Source of the DNA: Tabrizicola piscis
GTDB taxonomy: Bacteria; Pseudomonadota; Alphaproteobacteria; Rhodobacterales; Rhodobacteraceae
Length of the DNA stretch: 64,000 nucleotides
Reading direction: 5' to 3'
NCBI RefSeq assembly: GCF_003940805.1
Contig: NZ_CP034328.1
Location: 434,001-498,000, forward strand
In this document: positions 18,156-26,458 of the stretch, piece by piece
How the letters are laid out: each line of letters begins with the position of its first letter
Numbering within the stretch: position 1 is the stretch's first letter
Notes under the pieces: generated by a model
What the model saw: the letters and a program-made list of their open reading frames with translations, nothing else
Database searches by the model: none
What the model was told of the DNA's origin: nothing
Program-made: the position numbers and the translations under genes

Positions 18156-18955
18156 TTGCGCCGCGCGGTCGTCGGCTGGCAGGCTGGGCGCTGGCGGGTG
18201 CCGGGGCGGTTGCGCTTCTGGCCGGGGCGGCGGCGCTTGCCCTTGCGGCGGATCGACCGCCACCCGTGCTGATCCTTGATCTCGGCCAGCTTCCCCCCAC
18301 GGCCCCCAGCATCGCCGCGGTTGCCGAGGCGGCCCCGACTGTGGTCAACGCACCGCCGCTGCCAGAGACCCCGGAAGACGTGATCGAGAAGACCGCTCTG
18401 CCCGCACCGATTGTGCCACCCGAAACGGCTGCGGCAGCTGCCGTTTCCCTTCCTGCGCCTGATGTCGCGGTCTCGACCGACATCGCTCTGCCGCCGCCCC
18501 CCGACGCGCCCGAGCCTGCGTCAACAAGACCCCGCCCGCGGCCTGAACGTCTGGCAGACGGGGCTGCGGAAGAAGCGGAACCGTTCGAGAAGCAACCCGT
18601 CCGAGAGAAGACAGCGACGACTGTCAAGGCAAACGCTGGCACTGCCGGAGCCAACGCCACAAGCCCTGCGACGAAGGCCAAGACGGGGGGAACGATGTCC
18701 CCTGCCGCGTATGCTAAAGCGGTCCTGAAGAAAGTTCACGCCACGCGGAAGAAGCCCGGCGCGGGGCGCGGCACGGTCGTTATCGGCTTTACGCTTGCAC
18801 CGGACGGCGCCCTCGTCTCAGCGAAGGTGCTGCAAGGCTCGGGCAGCGAAAGTCTCGACCAGACTGCCCTCGACCACATCCGCCGCTCTGCACCGTTTCC
18901 TGCAGCACCTGAAGGAGCTGGTCGCAGCTTCTCGTTCGAGTTTGTTGGGCGGTAG
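18152..18955 (+). CDS. tonB: TonB energy-transducing protein
   Basis: A 267-residue TonB. Start is GTG 18152, coupled to the exbD stop; longer frames upstream lie inside exbD. Residues about 8-32 form the membrane anchor (LAGWALAGAGAVALLAGAAAL). A long Pro/Glu/Lys-rich spacer follows (roughly residues 35-185). The C-terminal TonB domain starts at SPAAYAKAVLKKVHATRKKP and contains TVVIGFTLAPDGALVSAKVLQ and LDQTALDHIRRSAPFPAAP. The position suggests a TonB dedicated to heme uptake. Confidence 0.92.
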   Translation: MIAPRGRRLAGWALAGAGAVALLAGAAALALAADRPPPVLILDLGQLPPTAPSIAAVAEAAPTVVNAPPLPETPEDVIEKTALPAPIVPPETAAAAAVSLPAPDVAVSTDIALPPPPDAPEPASTRPRPRPERLADGAAEEAEPFEKQPVREKTATTVKANAGTAGANATSPATKAKTGGTMSPAAYAKAVLKKVHATRKKPGAGRGTVVIGFTLAPDGALVSAKVLQGSGSESLDQTALDHIRRSAPFPAAPEGAGRSFSFEFVGR

Positions 18956-19063
18956 CCCACACCACTGTCGGCCACCCGCGTCGTCGAAAGGCCCTCCGAC
19001 ACCGCGGATCGGTGCCAGTTCGTCAGTGACAAGAACCAGCAGCCTTCACAGCGGTCAACGGTC

Positions 19064-19816
19064 TTAAGGCCCGCTGACGCCTGTTGGCGGCCGTTTCAGT
19101 TCCACATCCCCTGCGGCGTCGCTCTCGCGAGATGCGTTCGGTGCCGGTGCGGGGTCTGAGGGTCCTCTTGAAAACGGATCTGCCGCAGGGTTTGGCCGCG
19201 GAACGCCGTCTGCATCAGCTGACCGCTTTTCTGCAGCCATTTCCTCTCGCTTCCGGGCCCTTTCCTGCTCTGCAAGTTCGGCCGCAAGAACCTTTGCGGC
19301 CTCCAGTTCAATATACCGCCGGGTAAGCTGCTCAAGGTTTTGGCTGAACCACTCGGCCATCGCCTCCTCTTCCTGCAGCGATGCCTCCAGCGCAGGGCAA
19401 ATCTCTGATTTCCCTGCCATCTCTGCCAGGACGATCAACGTGCGATAGGTCGCAATTTCCAGATGTTCGGTCATCATGTCGGCCACGATAGCCTTGAGCA
19501 CCGCGTCGGAACTGAAGCCTTGCACCGAGGATTGTCCAAGCCCCATCACACTGAGCAACGCATCCTTCACCATGGATGTCGAGCTGCCACAGGCTTCCAG
19601 AGCCGTCTGAAGGCGATTGGCTTGCTGGCGGCTTTCCGCAATATGCTGGGTGATCTTCGCCTGCAGGTCGGGATAGTCGACCAGCAAGCCCAATTGTGGT
19701 TTCAGGACCGCGATGACCTGCTTTTCCAACGCATGCGCATTGCGCAGGTTGGCGATAAGCGTTTCTTCCGCGACACTGCGGACGGGCGGCTCTTGGGGGA
19801 TATTTTCCATAGGCAT
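19064..19816 (-). CDS. DUF892 (YciF-like) ferritin-like protein
   Basis: A 250-residue protein. Residues about 10-165 form a four-helix DUF892/ferritin-like domain: TLIANLRNAHALEKQVIAVL, HIAESRQQANRLQTALEACG, and ADMMTEHLEIATYRTLIVLAE with candidate metal-binding Glu/His residues. The remaining 80 residues are Ala/Glu/Pro-rich and probably disordered. YciF-type proteins accompany stress responses; enzymatic activity is not established. ATG 19816 has CAGGAG 8 nt upstream. A consensus EcfG promoter lies 29 nt before the start, in line with a general stress role. Confidence 0.88.
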   Translation of the reverse strand: MPMENIPQEPPVRSVAEETLIANLRNAHALEKQVIAVLKPQLGLLVDYPDLQAKITQHIAESRQQANRLQTALEACGSSTSMVKDALLSVMGLGQSSVQGFSSDAVLKAIVADMMTEHLEIATYRTLIVLAEMAGKSEICPALEASLQEEEAMAEWFSQNLEQLTRRYIELEAAKVLAAELAEQERARKREEMAAEKRSADADGVPRPNPAADPFSRGPSDPAPAPNASRESDAAGDVELKRPPTGVSGP

Positions 19817-19844
19817 CAGACACACTCCTGTCTATTCGTACCCC

Positions 19845-19869
19845 AACGCTTAAATCGGGCGAAAGTTCC
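19845..19869 (-). promoter_or_regulatory. EcfG-type promoter of the DUF892 gene
   Basis: On the minus strand GGAAC (19869-19865), 16-nt spacer, CGTT (19848-19845). A leader of about 20 nt to ATG 19816 is expected. This exact consensus is the general stress promoter of alphaproteobacteria. Confidence 0.75.
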
Positions 19870-20301
19870 ACTTTGATTGCCCACCAGGTGTTCAAAGTCT
19901 TGGGTGGATGCAGATGGTGGACGGAAAGGATAGAGGTTTGGCTGCCACTGGGTTGGCGAGGTAGGGACGGGCTTTTGCCCCCGGCGATACGTCTTTCGTT
20001 CGCTGCAAGATGGAGTCGCGCCCGGCCTTGGCCGCCAGCGCCATGAACCCGACAGTCAAGCGCTGATCTGCGATGGACAGCACCGTGCGTCGAGATCGAC
20101 GATGCGTTGACCCTTTCGGAAGGGGATCAACCTGTCACGGCCCGGCCGCCCGGCACGGCAGATGCTGGTCGGCAAAAGGCGGACAGCGAGCGGTCGTCTC
20201 GTCCGACTGCACCACTTTCAATGGCGAGGCTGTCCGGTCTCTAGACATTGCGTTGGGCATGTCCGTGGCTAAGATCGTCTGGGGTGGATGAAAGGCGGCA
20301 A
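19870..20301. other. Intergenic stretch without a supported gene
   Basis: About 430 bp between divergent genes. Short frames exist on both strands (for example 19892-20083 minus) but lack ribosome sites and recognisable content. No palindrome or repeat stood out. Confidence 0.4.
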
Positions 20302-20982
20302 ATGGATTTCATGAACCTTCTCCGCTCGGCGGAACAGCTGCTTTACGAGGTCGTGTCCTGGCTCGTTTTCTACCCCCTGACCTTCTGGCGCTGCATCATG
20401 CGCCCGCTTGCCATGATCGCCTACGCCGAGAAGGAGCTGACCCGCCCGCCTGAAGATCAATTCGCCAACAACCTTAGCCCGCCGATTTTTCTATTCCTGA
20501 CACTGATGCTTGCGCATACGGTCCAGACCAGCGTGTTCCACAATGCCGCGGTCTTCGAAGGTGTGCTGGCGGATCAGCGCAATCTACTGATCCTGCGCGC
20601 TGTCGCCTTCAGCCTCTTCCCGCTTTTTCTGGGGTTGCAGCACGTTCGGCTGTCCGAACAAACCCTAAGCCGCAAGACTTTACGACCGATGTTCTATGCC
20701 CAATGCTATGTCACTGTGCCGTTCGTGCTTGCGGCGGACGTCGCAATCATGTTGGGAAATGCCAAGTTTTCGTGGGCAGAACCTGTAGCGGCAGCCGTGT
20801 TTCTGGTCGGGCTGATCTGGTACGCCACTGCACTTACACGCGGCTTCAAGGTTCATCGCAATACGACGACGGTAAAGGCGATCGGTCAGACGATCCTGGC
20901 CATCCTCGTCGGCGCGGTATGCTTCATCGGAACTTTCCTGTTGTCCCTGCTCAGCGGGTCGGTGACAACAGTAGCCAGTTGA
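20302..20982 (+). CDS. Polytopic membrane protein of unknown function
   Basis: A 226-residue protein with about five hydrophobic helices: VVSWLVFYPLTFWRCIM, IFLFLTLMLAHTVQTSVF, LRAVAFSLFPLFLGL, VAAAVFLVGLIWYATAL, and a C-terminal ILAILVGAVCFIGTFLLSL. ATG 20302 follows AAAGGCGG; the frame extends upstream without good content. The layout recalls Yip1/DUF1282-like small integral membrane proteins, but I cannot assign it. It stands alone, convergent with the CPBP protein gene. Confidence 0.75.
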   Translation: MDFMNLLRSAEQLLYEVVSWLVFYPLTFWRCIMRPLAMIAYAEKELTRPPEDQFANNLSPPIFLFLTLMLAHTVQTSVFHNAAVFEGVLADQRNLLILRAVAFSLFPLFLGLQHVRLSEQTLSRKTLRPMFYAQCYVTVPFVLAADVAIMLGNAKFSWAEPVAAAVFLVGLIWYATALTRGFKVHRNTTTVKAIGQTILAILVGAVCFIGTFLLSLLSGSVTTVAS

Positions 20983-21192
20983 AGTTGGCTCAGGGCGGAT
21001 CCATCGCAAGCATCCCGGTCGCATCATCGGGGGCACTATAGCCGTTGTCCGGTACGTGCCGACTAAGGCGTCAGTAGATGCAATGACCACTCAGGCCGAT
21101 CACCGCACCAAGGAGGACCACCCCGCCAAGAAGTCGGGGCGATGCCGCCCAAGGTCCGAGGCGGAGTCAGGCGAACGGGCCGTGACTGATCC

Positions 21193-21996
21193 TCAGCTCT
21201 CCGTGTCGATCGGGGCATGGCCGAGAGCGAAGGCAAACAGGAACCCGGTCCAGTCGTTCAGGATATGCGCGCCGGACGAAACCCAGAGATTTCGCGTAGC
21301 AATGAAGGCAAGGGTCAGGAAAATCCTGGCTGATCCAATCCCGATCAGTGCCTGGCCAAAGTTCCAGTCATAGGTCGGCAAATGCGCCGCACCGAAGATC
21401 AGTGCCGAAATCACCAAAGCAATCGCGATCCCGGTGCGGCGCGACAGACCGAGACGCGTGATGCACAGCCACAGGACCGCAAGGAACGGCAGTATGCCGA
21501 ACAATTCTTCTCCGATCAGTTGCGGAATGGTCGGGATCAGGCGCCCGGCAAGCTCCAGGGCCGTCATCTCGCCGACCTGCAATGACACCGGATTGTCGCT
21601 GAAACTGACGAATTGCTTGAGGATAAGCGCCACCGCCATGGAGCCCGCAAGCGTCAGCACAGCGAAAAGCACCATCTGCCCGACCTGACGAAACCCCACC
21701 GGACGGAAAAGGGCGGCCCAGTGCGGGCCCGCCACCCACCGCAGTGCCAAAAGGGGTATGCCCAGGAACAAAAGCGCCGGGACAAGATCAAGTGGGAAGG
21801 TTCCCAAAGGGATCAGGACCAAGCCAGCAAATCCCAGCGCCAAAGCGGCCATCAGGATCAGCCATTGCCTTGCGCCCAGTAAAGTGGGCTCACCAGCATA
21901 GTATGGATAATCGGGGGTCTCGGTCACGATAGGCCAGCCTTTCGGGAAGGACGCAAGGGCGGCCGCGCCCCTGCGAAGACGATCAATGATAAGCAT
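21193..21996 (-). CDS. CPBP-family intramembrane metalloprotease
   Basis: Up to 267 residues with six or more hydrophobic segments. The CPBP (CAAX protease/Abi) motifs are present: Glu pair in LIGEELFGILPFLAV, FGAAHLPTYDW, and SGAHILNDWTG, giving the Glu-Glu, His and His/Asn active-site set within the membrane. The family includes prenyl-protein endopeptidases and bacteriocin-immunity or regulatory proteases; the substrate is unknown. ATG 21996 overlaps the end of a small upstream frame. A GTG at 21927, giving VTETPDYPYYAGEP, is an attractive alternative start because it removes a basic non-conserved leader. Confidence 0.82.
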   Translation of the reverse strand: MLIIDRLRRGAAALASFPKGWPIVTETPDYPYYAGEPTLLGARQWLILMAALALGFAGLVLIPLGTFPLDLVPALLFLGIPLLALRWVAGPHWAALFRPVGFRQVGQMVLFAVLTLAGSMAVALILKQFVSFSDNPVSLQVGEMTALELAGRLIPTIPQLIGEELFGILPFLAVLWLCITRLGLSRRTGIAIALVISALIFGAAHLPTYDWNFGQALIGIGSARIFLTLAFIATRNLWVSSGAHILNDWTGFLFAFALGHAPIDTES

Positions 21997-22234
21997 AGAG
22001 CGCTTTCACTGTGCCGCTGTTGTCCGTCTGGCAGATGGTCATGTTTTGCCCGTTGTGCGTCAAGAACATCTGGACACCCAACCCGTCGCGCAGGAGCGCT
22101 GCGCTGACCACTTCGATGAAGGTCGGAGCCGTCGCCTCACGGAAGGCAATCGCCGTTCTCACGTCTTCCGGAAATCGGATCGGGTTGACACTTTCACCAG
22201 GGGAACTGGCGGAGAAAACGCCATTGGAATCCAA
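21983..22234 (-). pseudogene. Small frame, probably a gene remnant cut by a dispersed repeat
   Basis: An 83-codon frame that opens only at a TTG inside dispersed repeat copy A. Its later part (from about residue 24, VRTAIAFREATAPTFIEV, to the end) has normal coding composition and overlaps the CPBP start by 14 nt. No good ribosome site is seen. It looks like the 3' end of a gene whose front was replaced by the repeat; a genuine short gene cannot be excluded. Confidence 0.35.
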
Positions 22235-22249
22235 CCTTTTTCCGCCACC
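22176..22249 (+). repeat. Dispersed repeat copy A
   Basis: A degenerate element of about 70 bp. It shares CGGATCGG, then TTCnCCAGGG, nACTGGCGGAG, AACGCCAnTGGA and TCCAACCTT with the copies at 29502-29571 and 38544-38613. All three copies read in the same direction. Confidence 0.7.
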
Positions 22250-22439
22250 TTGGCCGATCTACAGTGAGTGCGCGAATGGATTGAGCCTCACCCCAAGGCG
22301 GCTGATTGCCGGGCCGGTCCGGACGTGGTCGATGGGGAAGCCTTTGGGCAAACTGAGGCGGTTTACCTTCAAGCCGAAATCCACTTGCTGCGCCCTTGCG
22401 CGCGTTTGGATTTCTGAAGGTCAATCAATCGATTTTCTG

Positions 22440-22676
22440 CTAAGTGCGCCGCACCGAGTTACCGCCAGCGATGATCTTGTTGATCAAAGCAGCCACCTCG
22501 GCATGGGGATGGGATGCGTCTGACGCTTCCGGCGCATTCGCGTGGGAATCGGCAGCATCGCGAAGAAGTCCCATGATCTCACCCTCGGGCAGGATATCGT
22601 GGTCATTCAGGGCCAGCAGCAAAGCCTCACAGATCGTGAGGGCGGCCAGTCCGGCAACATTTGCAGAGGGGTTCAT
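22440..22676 (-). CDS. Small conserved hypothetical protein
   Basis: A 78-residue protein from ATG 22676, preceded by GAAGGA. The N-terminal half is a hydrophobic-acidic helix pair (AGLAALTICEALLLALNDHDILPEGEI); the remainder contains HPHAEVAALINKII. The composition and the MNPSANVAGLAAL start resemble a small protein family I have seen in Rhodobacterales genomes, without known function. No signal peptide or metal motif is visible. It diverges from the Crp/Fnr regulator gene. Confidence 0.6.
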   Translation of the reverse strand: MNPSANVAGLAALTICEALLLALNDHDILPEGEIMGLLRDAADSHANAPEASDASHPHAEVAALINKIIAGGNSVRRT

Positions 22677-22864
22677 ACGCGTTCCTTCTTGAGGCTATGC
22701 ACGCGAGAAATTCCCGCAAAGCTGCTACGCCGCCTCGCATGAAGAATATCAGAAAATTTCACGTCGTTCCTGATATGGGTCAGCATGGTTGAGCGTATTC
22801 ACGATAGGCTTTGTTTTTCCAACCGTAGATTCGGCCGGCTGAGTAAGCCCTATGAAAGGCGCTC

Positions 22865-23596
22865 ATGAAAACACACGACAGCCCTCTGGCCCGCAAGCTG
22901 GGTGCGTTTGTGGCGTTATCCAACAGTGATCTTGGCGTTCTGTCCGACCTCTTCCGCAGACGTCGCCGGTTTGTCCCGCGGAAGGACATGATCTTCGAAG
23001 GGCAAACGAACCAATCTGCTTATGTGATGGCCACGGGCTGGGCCTGTTCCTATAAGTTGCTGAAGACGGGCGAGCGTCAGATCGTTGATTTTCAGATACC
23101 TGGCGACTTTCTTGGATTGCGGTCAGTGCTGTTCCGGACATCCGATCACAACATACAGCCCATAACCCGGGTGGATGCTTCCGAATTGACGGCGAGCGAT
23201 TTGCTAAGTGCTTTCCAGCGCACCCCGAGGCTGGCCACAGCTGTATTGTGGGCCGCATCGCGCGACGAGGCGATGGTCGTTGAGCACCTGGTCGGCCTGG
23301 GGCGTCGTGACGCGATCGAGCGGATGGCCCATTTCCTGCTCGAACTCTACGCACGCCTGCGCCTTGTGGGACTAGCGGACCGTTTGGACTATGACTGCCC
23401 GCTTTCGCAGTACATGCTGGCCGACGCCCTGGGGCTAAGTGCGGTCCACGTCAACCGGGTTCTGCGGCAACTGCGCGACGAGGGGCTTTGCACCTTCAAG
23501 AATGGCCGCGTGGTGTTTGACAACTACGATGGGCTGGTCGATCTGGCGGGTTTCGACCGCGCCTATCTCGACCATGAAGGCCCCCTGCTGGCATAG
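22865..23596 (+). CDS. Crp/Fnr family transcriptional regulator
   Basis: A 243-residue regulator. The N-terminal cyclic-nucleotide-type barrel (about residues 15-125) includes FVPRKDMIFEGQTNQSAYVM and RQIVDFQIPGDFLGLRSVLF. The C-terminal winged helix has the recognition segment LADALGLSAVHVNRVLRQL followed by the wing. The Cys cluster of FNR oxygen sensors is absent, so it is not an Fe-S FNR. Many Rhodobacterales carry such orphan regulators linked to stress or light responses. ATG 22865 has AAAGG upstream. Targets and ligand are unknown. Confidence 0.9.
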   Translation: MKTHDSPLARKLGAFVALSNSDLGVLSDLFRRRRRFVPRKDMIFEGQTNQSAYVMATGWACSYKLLKTGERQIVDFQIPGDFLGLRSVLFRTSDHNIQPITRVDASELTASDLLSAFQRTPRLATAVLWAASRDEAMVVEHLVGLGRRDAIERMAHFLLELYARLRLVGLADRLDYDCPLSQYMLADALGLSAVHVNRVLRQLRDEGLCTFKNGRVVFDNYDGLVDLAGFDRAYLDHEGPLLA

Positions 23597-23872
23597 CGCC
23601 TCTCGATACTGCCCCAAACGCGAAAATGGTGAGGGCCGGAGGGTCCACCAAAAGGATGGCCGGTGACAGCCAGGACTCGTCCAGCCCTCACAGAACTCAC
23701 TACTTCAATCGCGCATACTGATTGCACGCGATGCGAGTGTCTTGCACGGGCACAACTTCGCATCACTGATCTATGTTAGGGTCACTGCTTGTTTGCGAAA
23801 GACATCTGATCGAATGGGAGGAAGCCAATTGGATGAAGGCTGCGCCTAAAGCTTGGACAAGGTGTTGGACTG

Positions 23873-23898
23873 GGAACCGCGCCGTTGCCTTCGGAGTT
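23873..23898 (+). promoter_or_regulatory. Variant EcfG-type promoter
   Basis: GGAAC (23873-23877), 17-nt spacer, AGTT (23895-23898). The first base of the -10 element deviates from CGTT. The distance to ATG 23926 (about 28 nt) equals that seen for the clear EcfG promoters in this window. Confidence 0.45.
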
Positions 23899-23925
23899 TG
23901 CGTCCTGAACAGATGCGAGGACCAA

Positions 23926-24270
23926 ATGCGTTTCCTGATCGCTCCACTTCTGGCAACAGCATTCGTGCTTCCTGTTTCGGCCCAAGAATGCGGGTCCATC
24001 GTCAAGTCAGTGTGCATCGCCTCCGCCACTGAAGGACCACAGGTGCGCAAGGTCTTGACGCCGGAGCCAAGTGTCCAAGCATATGCCATTGGTGACCGCT
24101 TCCCGATAGAAAGCCGCTCATTGTTGATGGACCCGATGCGGTACAACCTGAAGCCCATCGATGGAAACTGGTTATACTATGCGATGAACGGCGTGGTTTA
24201 CCGCGTTGAGACACCGACGGGCGAGGTTCTGGAGGTAATCCGTACACGCCGGGTTTCCCATCTGAGGTAA
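23926..24270 (+). CDS. Small exported protein, RcnB-like
   Basis: A 114-residue protein with a signal peptide (MRFLIAPLLATAFVLPVSAQ). The mature part has GDRFPIESRSLLMDPMRYNL and GNWLYYAMNGVVYRVETPTGEV, which resembles the RcnB-type periplasmic domain (GD-P... G-WY.. G.VYRVD....V). RcnB acts with nickel/cobalt efflux in enterobacteria, but in alphaproteobacteria such proteins are mostly uncharacterised. ATG 23926 has GAGGA upstream; an earlier in-frame ATG at 23773 lacks a signal peptide directly behind it. A near-consensus stress promoter precedes it. Confidence 0.65.
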   Translation: MRFLIAPLLATAFVLPVSAQECGSIVKSVCIASATEGPQVRKVLTPEPSVQAYAIGDRFPIESRSLLMDPMRYNLKPIDGNWLYYAMNGVVYRVETPTGEVLEVIRTRRVSHLR

Positions 24271-24396
24271 GCCGGGGCAAACCATTTGGTCGTGGCGCAA
24301 TAGCTGCAAAATCCGCCTGTGCCACTGATTTCAAATTCGCGCTTGCGTGACGTCGAGGTAGCTGCACCGCGCATTGCTACATCGACGAGACGACTG

Positions 24397-24421
24397 GGAA
24401 CTGCTAGCCGCTTGTAGCGTT
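24397..24421 (+). promoter_or_regulatory. EcfG-type promoter of the FAD/NAD(P)-binding protein gene
   Basis: GGAAC (24397-24401), 16-nt spacer, CGTT (24418-24421), 30 nt before GTG 24451. It is a full consensus match. Confidence 0.75.
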
Positions 24422-24450
24422 CTATCTTCGACATACATGGAGGGTACCGC

Positions 24451-26025
24451 GTGGGCCGTATAGCGATTGTCGGTACTGGTCCAACAGGCATTTATGCTTT
24501 CCAAAGGCTACTGGAGGCGGCGCCCGAAGGAGAGATAACCCTGTTCGAAAAGGGCGAGAAGATCGGCCTCGGCATGCCCTATTCGCCGGAAGTCTCAAGC
24601 AAATCGATGCTGGCAAACATAGCCAGTATCGAGATCCCACCCATCACCACCACCTACCTTGACTGGCTTGAGGATCAGCCGGAATCCCTTTTGCGATCAT
24701 ACGGCGTTGATCCGGACGTCCTTGACGAACGGCACTTCACCCCGCGGCTTCTGTTGGGAGAGTACTTTCAGGACCAGCTTTTGGTGCTGGTTGATCAGGC
24801 TCTGGCCAGTGGAATGCAGGTGGAGATTCATGAGCAAACCGAGGTGGTTGATGTCACCGCCGAAGATGGCGCCCTGTTTGTGACCACCGCAGACGGATCA
24901 GTGGAAGGGCCCTTCGAACGGGTGATACTGGCAACTGGCCATGACTTCCCAGACGCGGACGAAGCGACCCGCAGCTATTTCCCAAGCCCTTGGTCTGGGC
25001 TGATTGACGCCGAGGTGCCTGCGGTTCGAGTGGGGGTTATGGGCACGTCGCTGAGTTCCATTGACGCGGCCATGGCCGTGGCCAATCAACATGGCCGGTT
25101 TCGGCGCAAGGGCGGTGCCCTGTCCTTTGAAACCGAGGCAAAGGGCCTGCATATCACGCTGATGTCATGGACGGGCGTGCTGCCCGAAGCTGACTTCTAT
25201 TGTCCACTTCCCTACGAACCCCTTCAAATCATGACCGAAGCTGCGGTGGCGGACTGCGCCGCGCAAGCCCGCCCGCTGGATGCGTTGTTCGAGTTGATGC
25301 GGGCCGAGATAACTCTTTCCGACCCGGGTTATGCCGAACGGATTGGCCTTGCAGGCCTGACGGCCGACACTTTCGCCGCCGCCTACTTTGCCGCGCGCGA
25401 GGTGCAGGACCCGTTCCGCTGGGCGCGGAAGAACCTGGAAGAGGTCGAACACAACAAGGCACACCGCATCACGGTGCCATGGCGCTATGCGCTCTTACGA
25501 ATGCACGAGACGGTTGAGGCGATTGTGCCCGATCTCAGCACCAGCGAGCGGCAACGGTTCGATGACGGGTTGAAAACCGTTTTCGTCGACAACTACGCCG
25601 CCGTCCCGTCCGAATCCATTCGCCGCCTCCTCGCCCTGCACGATGCCGGCGTCTTGTCGATCCTTGCTTTGGGAAAGGATTACGATCTGGACAGGCAGAC
25701 TGACCGGACGGTGATCCGAACTCAGTCCGAGACCCATGTTTTCGATGTGTTCATTGACGCGCGTGGCCAGAAGGCACTGACCAGCGCCGACCTGCCCTTC
25801 CCGTCCCTGCGCGATGCCTTGGCCAAAGCGGGGCAGGACATCCCTGAACGCGCGCAGGACTACAGTCTGACAGGAGTTCCCGGCTACGAAGGGCGTCTGG
25901 TGCTGGCCGCTATCCCATACCTGATGCACGACCGCCCGTTCGTCCAGGGCATCACCGTCAGCGCCGAAATCGGTGCTGAAATCGCCAAGGGCATGACCGC
26001 TGGCCGGGTGAGACGTCAGGCATAG
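24451..26025 (+). CDS. FAD/NAD(P)-binding protein (NAD_binding_9 type)
   Basis: A 524-residue flavoprotein-like enzyme. The N-terminal dinucleotide fold is IAIVGTGPTGIYAFQRLLE (GxGxxG at residues about 8-13), followed by ITLFEKGEKIGLGMPYSP, as in the NAD_binding_9/HpnW-like group. A second nucleotide motif VRVGVMGTSLSSIDAAMAVA starts near residue 191. FERVILATGH is the classical ATG motif of FAD/NAD(P) proteins. The substrate is unknown. GTG 24451 follows GGAGGG at 6 nt. The consensus EcfG promoter just upstream indicates stress-induced expression. It does not form an operon with its flanks; IS debris starts after its stop. Confidence 0.85.
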   Translation: MGRIAIVGTGPTGIYAFQRLLEAAPEGEITLFEKGEKIGLGMPYSPEVSSKSMLANIASIEIPPITTTYLDWLEDQPESLLRSYGVDPDVLDERHFTPRLLLGEYFQDQLLVLVDQALASGMQVEIHEQTEVVDVTAEDGALFVTTADGSVEGPFERVILATGHDFPDADEATRSYFPSPWSGLIDAEVPAVRVGVMGTSLSSIDAAMAVANQHGRFRRKGGALSFETEAKGLHITLMSWTGVLPEADFYCPLPYEPLQIMTEAAVADCAAQARPLDALFELMRAEITLSDPGYAERIGLAGLTADTFAAAYFAAREVQDPFRWARKNLEEVEHNKAHRITVPWRYALLRMHETVEAIVPDLSTSERQRFDDGLKTVFVDNYAAVPSESIRRLLALHDAGVLSILALGKDYDLDRQTDRTVIRTQSETHVFDVFIDARGQKALTSADLPFPSLRDALAKAGQDIPERAQDYSLTGVPGYEGRLVLAAIPYLMHDRPFVQGITVSAEIGAEIAKGMTAGRVRRQA

Positions 26026-26280
26026 GCCGGTTGAAGAGGACAGAAACCATTGTAGCAGGAACCGGATCATGGGGACCAAGCAAGCCACGGCCAGAAGCAT
26101 CCCACGCGGATCCGGCCGCGAAAGACAGCAACGCGGCTGAGAGAATTTGTCCAGCAATCATGGGGTTCCCGTGAAGAGGTTGCGGTTCATGAGTTAGCGC
26201 TCGATCACAAACCATCCTTGGCTCATGATCTGGTGGCCAATGTCGAGCCCCTCGCCCATTCTAGGCTTCGCGGCTTCTCC

Positions 26281-26366
26281 GCAGGCTGAGCGGGCACCGG
26301 AGTAGGGCATCACCGCGAAGTGGATGATCTCCGGGCTGGTCTTGAAGTTCTGGAAAGGGGAGCGTT
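26281..26366 (-). mobile_element. IS6-family transposase N-terminal remnant
   Basis: Minus-strand translation gives RSPFQNFKTSPEIIHFAVM followed by unrelated sequence. This matches the first helix block of IS6-family transposases (FRHFKTSPEIIRLAVMLYIRF) and is also found at 29401, 38824 and 48337. It is decayed and has no intact frame. The flanking 26026-26280 and 26367-26458 hold nothing else I can name. Confidence 0.6.
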
Positions 26367-26458
26367 AGCTTATTCCAGCAGGGTAGTGGACCGCCCTGCC
26401 GAGCAGTAACGCAAACACCGTTCACTTATATTGGGGCAGACTGGACACTCAAGTCCGA

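Noticed and set aside
19892..20083. 63-codon minus-strand frame
   Set aside because: No start signal or recognisable family, and it lies in a promoter-containing gap.
23629..23691. GTGAGGGC/GCCCTCAC inverted repeat after the Crp/Fnr gene
   Set aside because: 8-bp arms with a 47-nt loop and no T-run; too weak to call a terminator.
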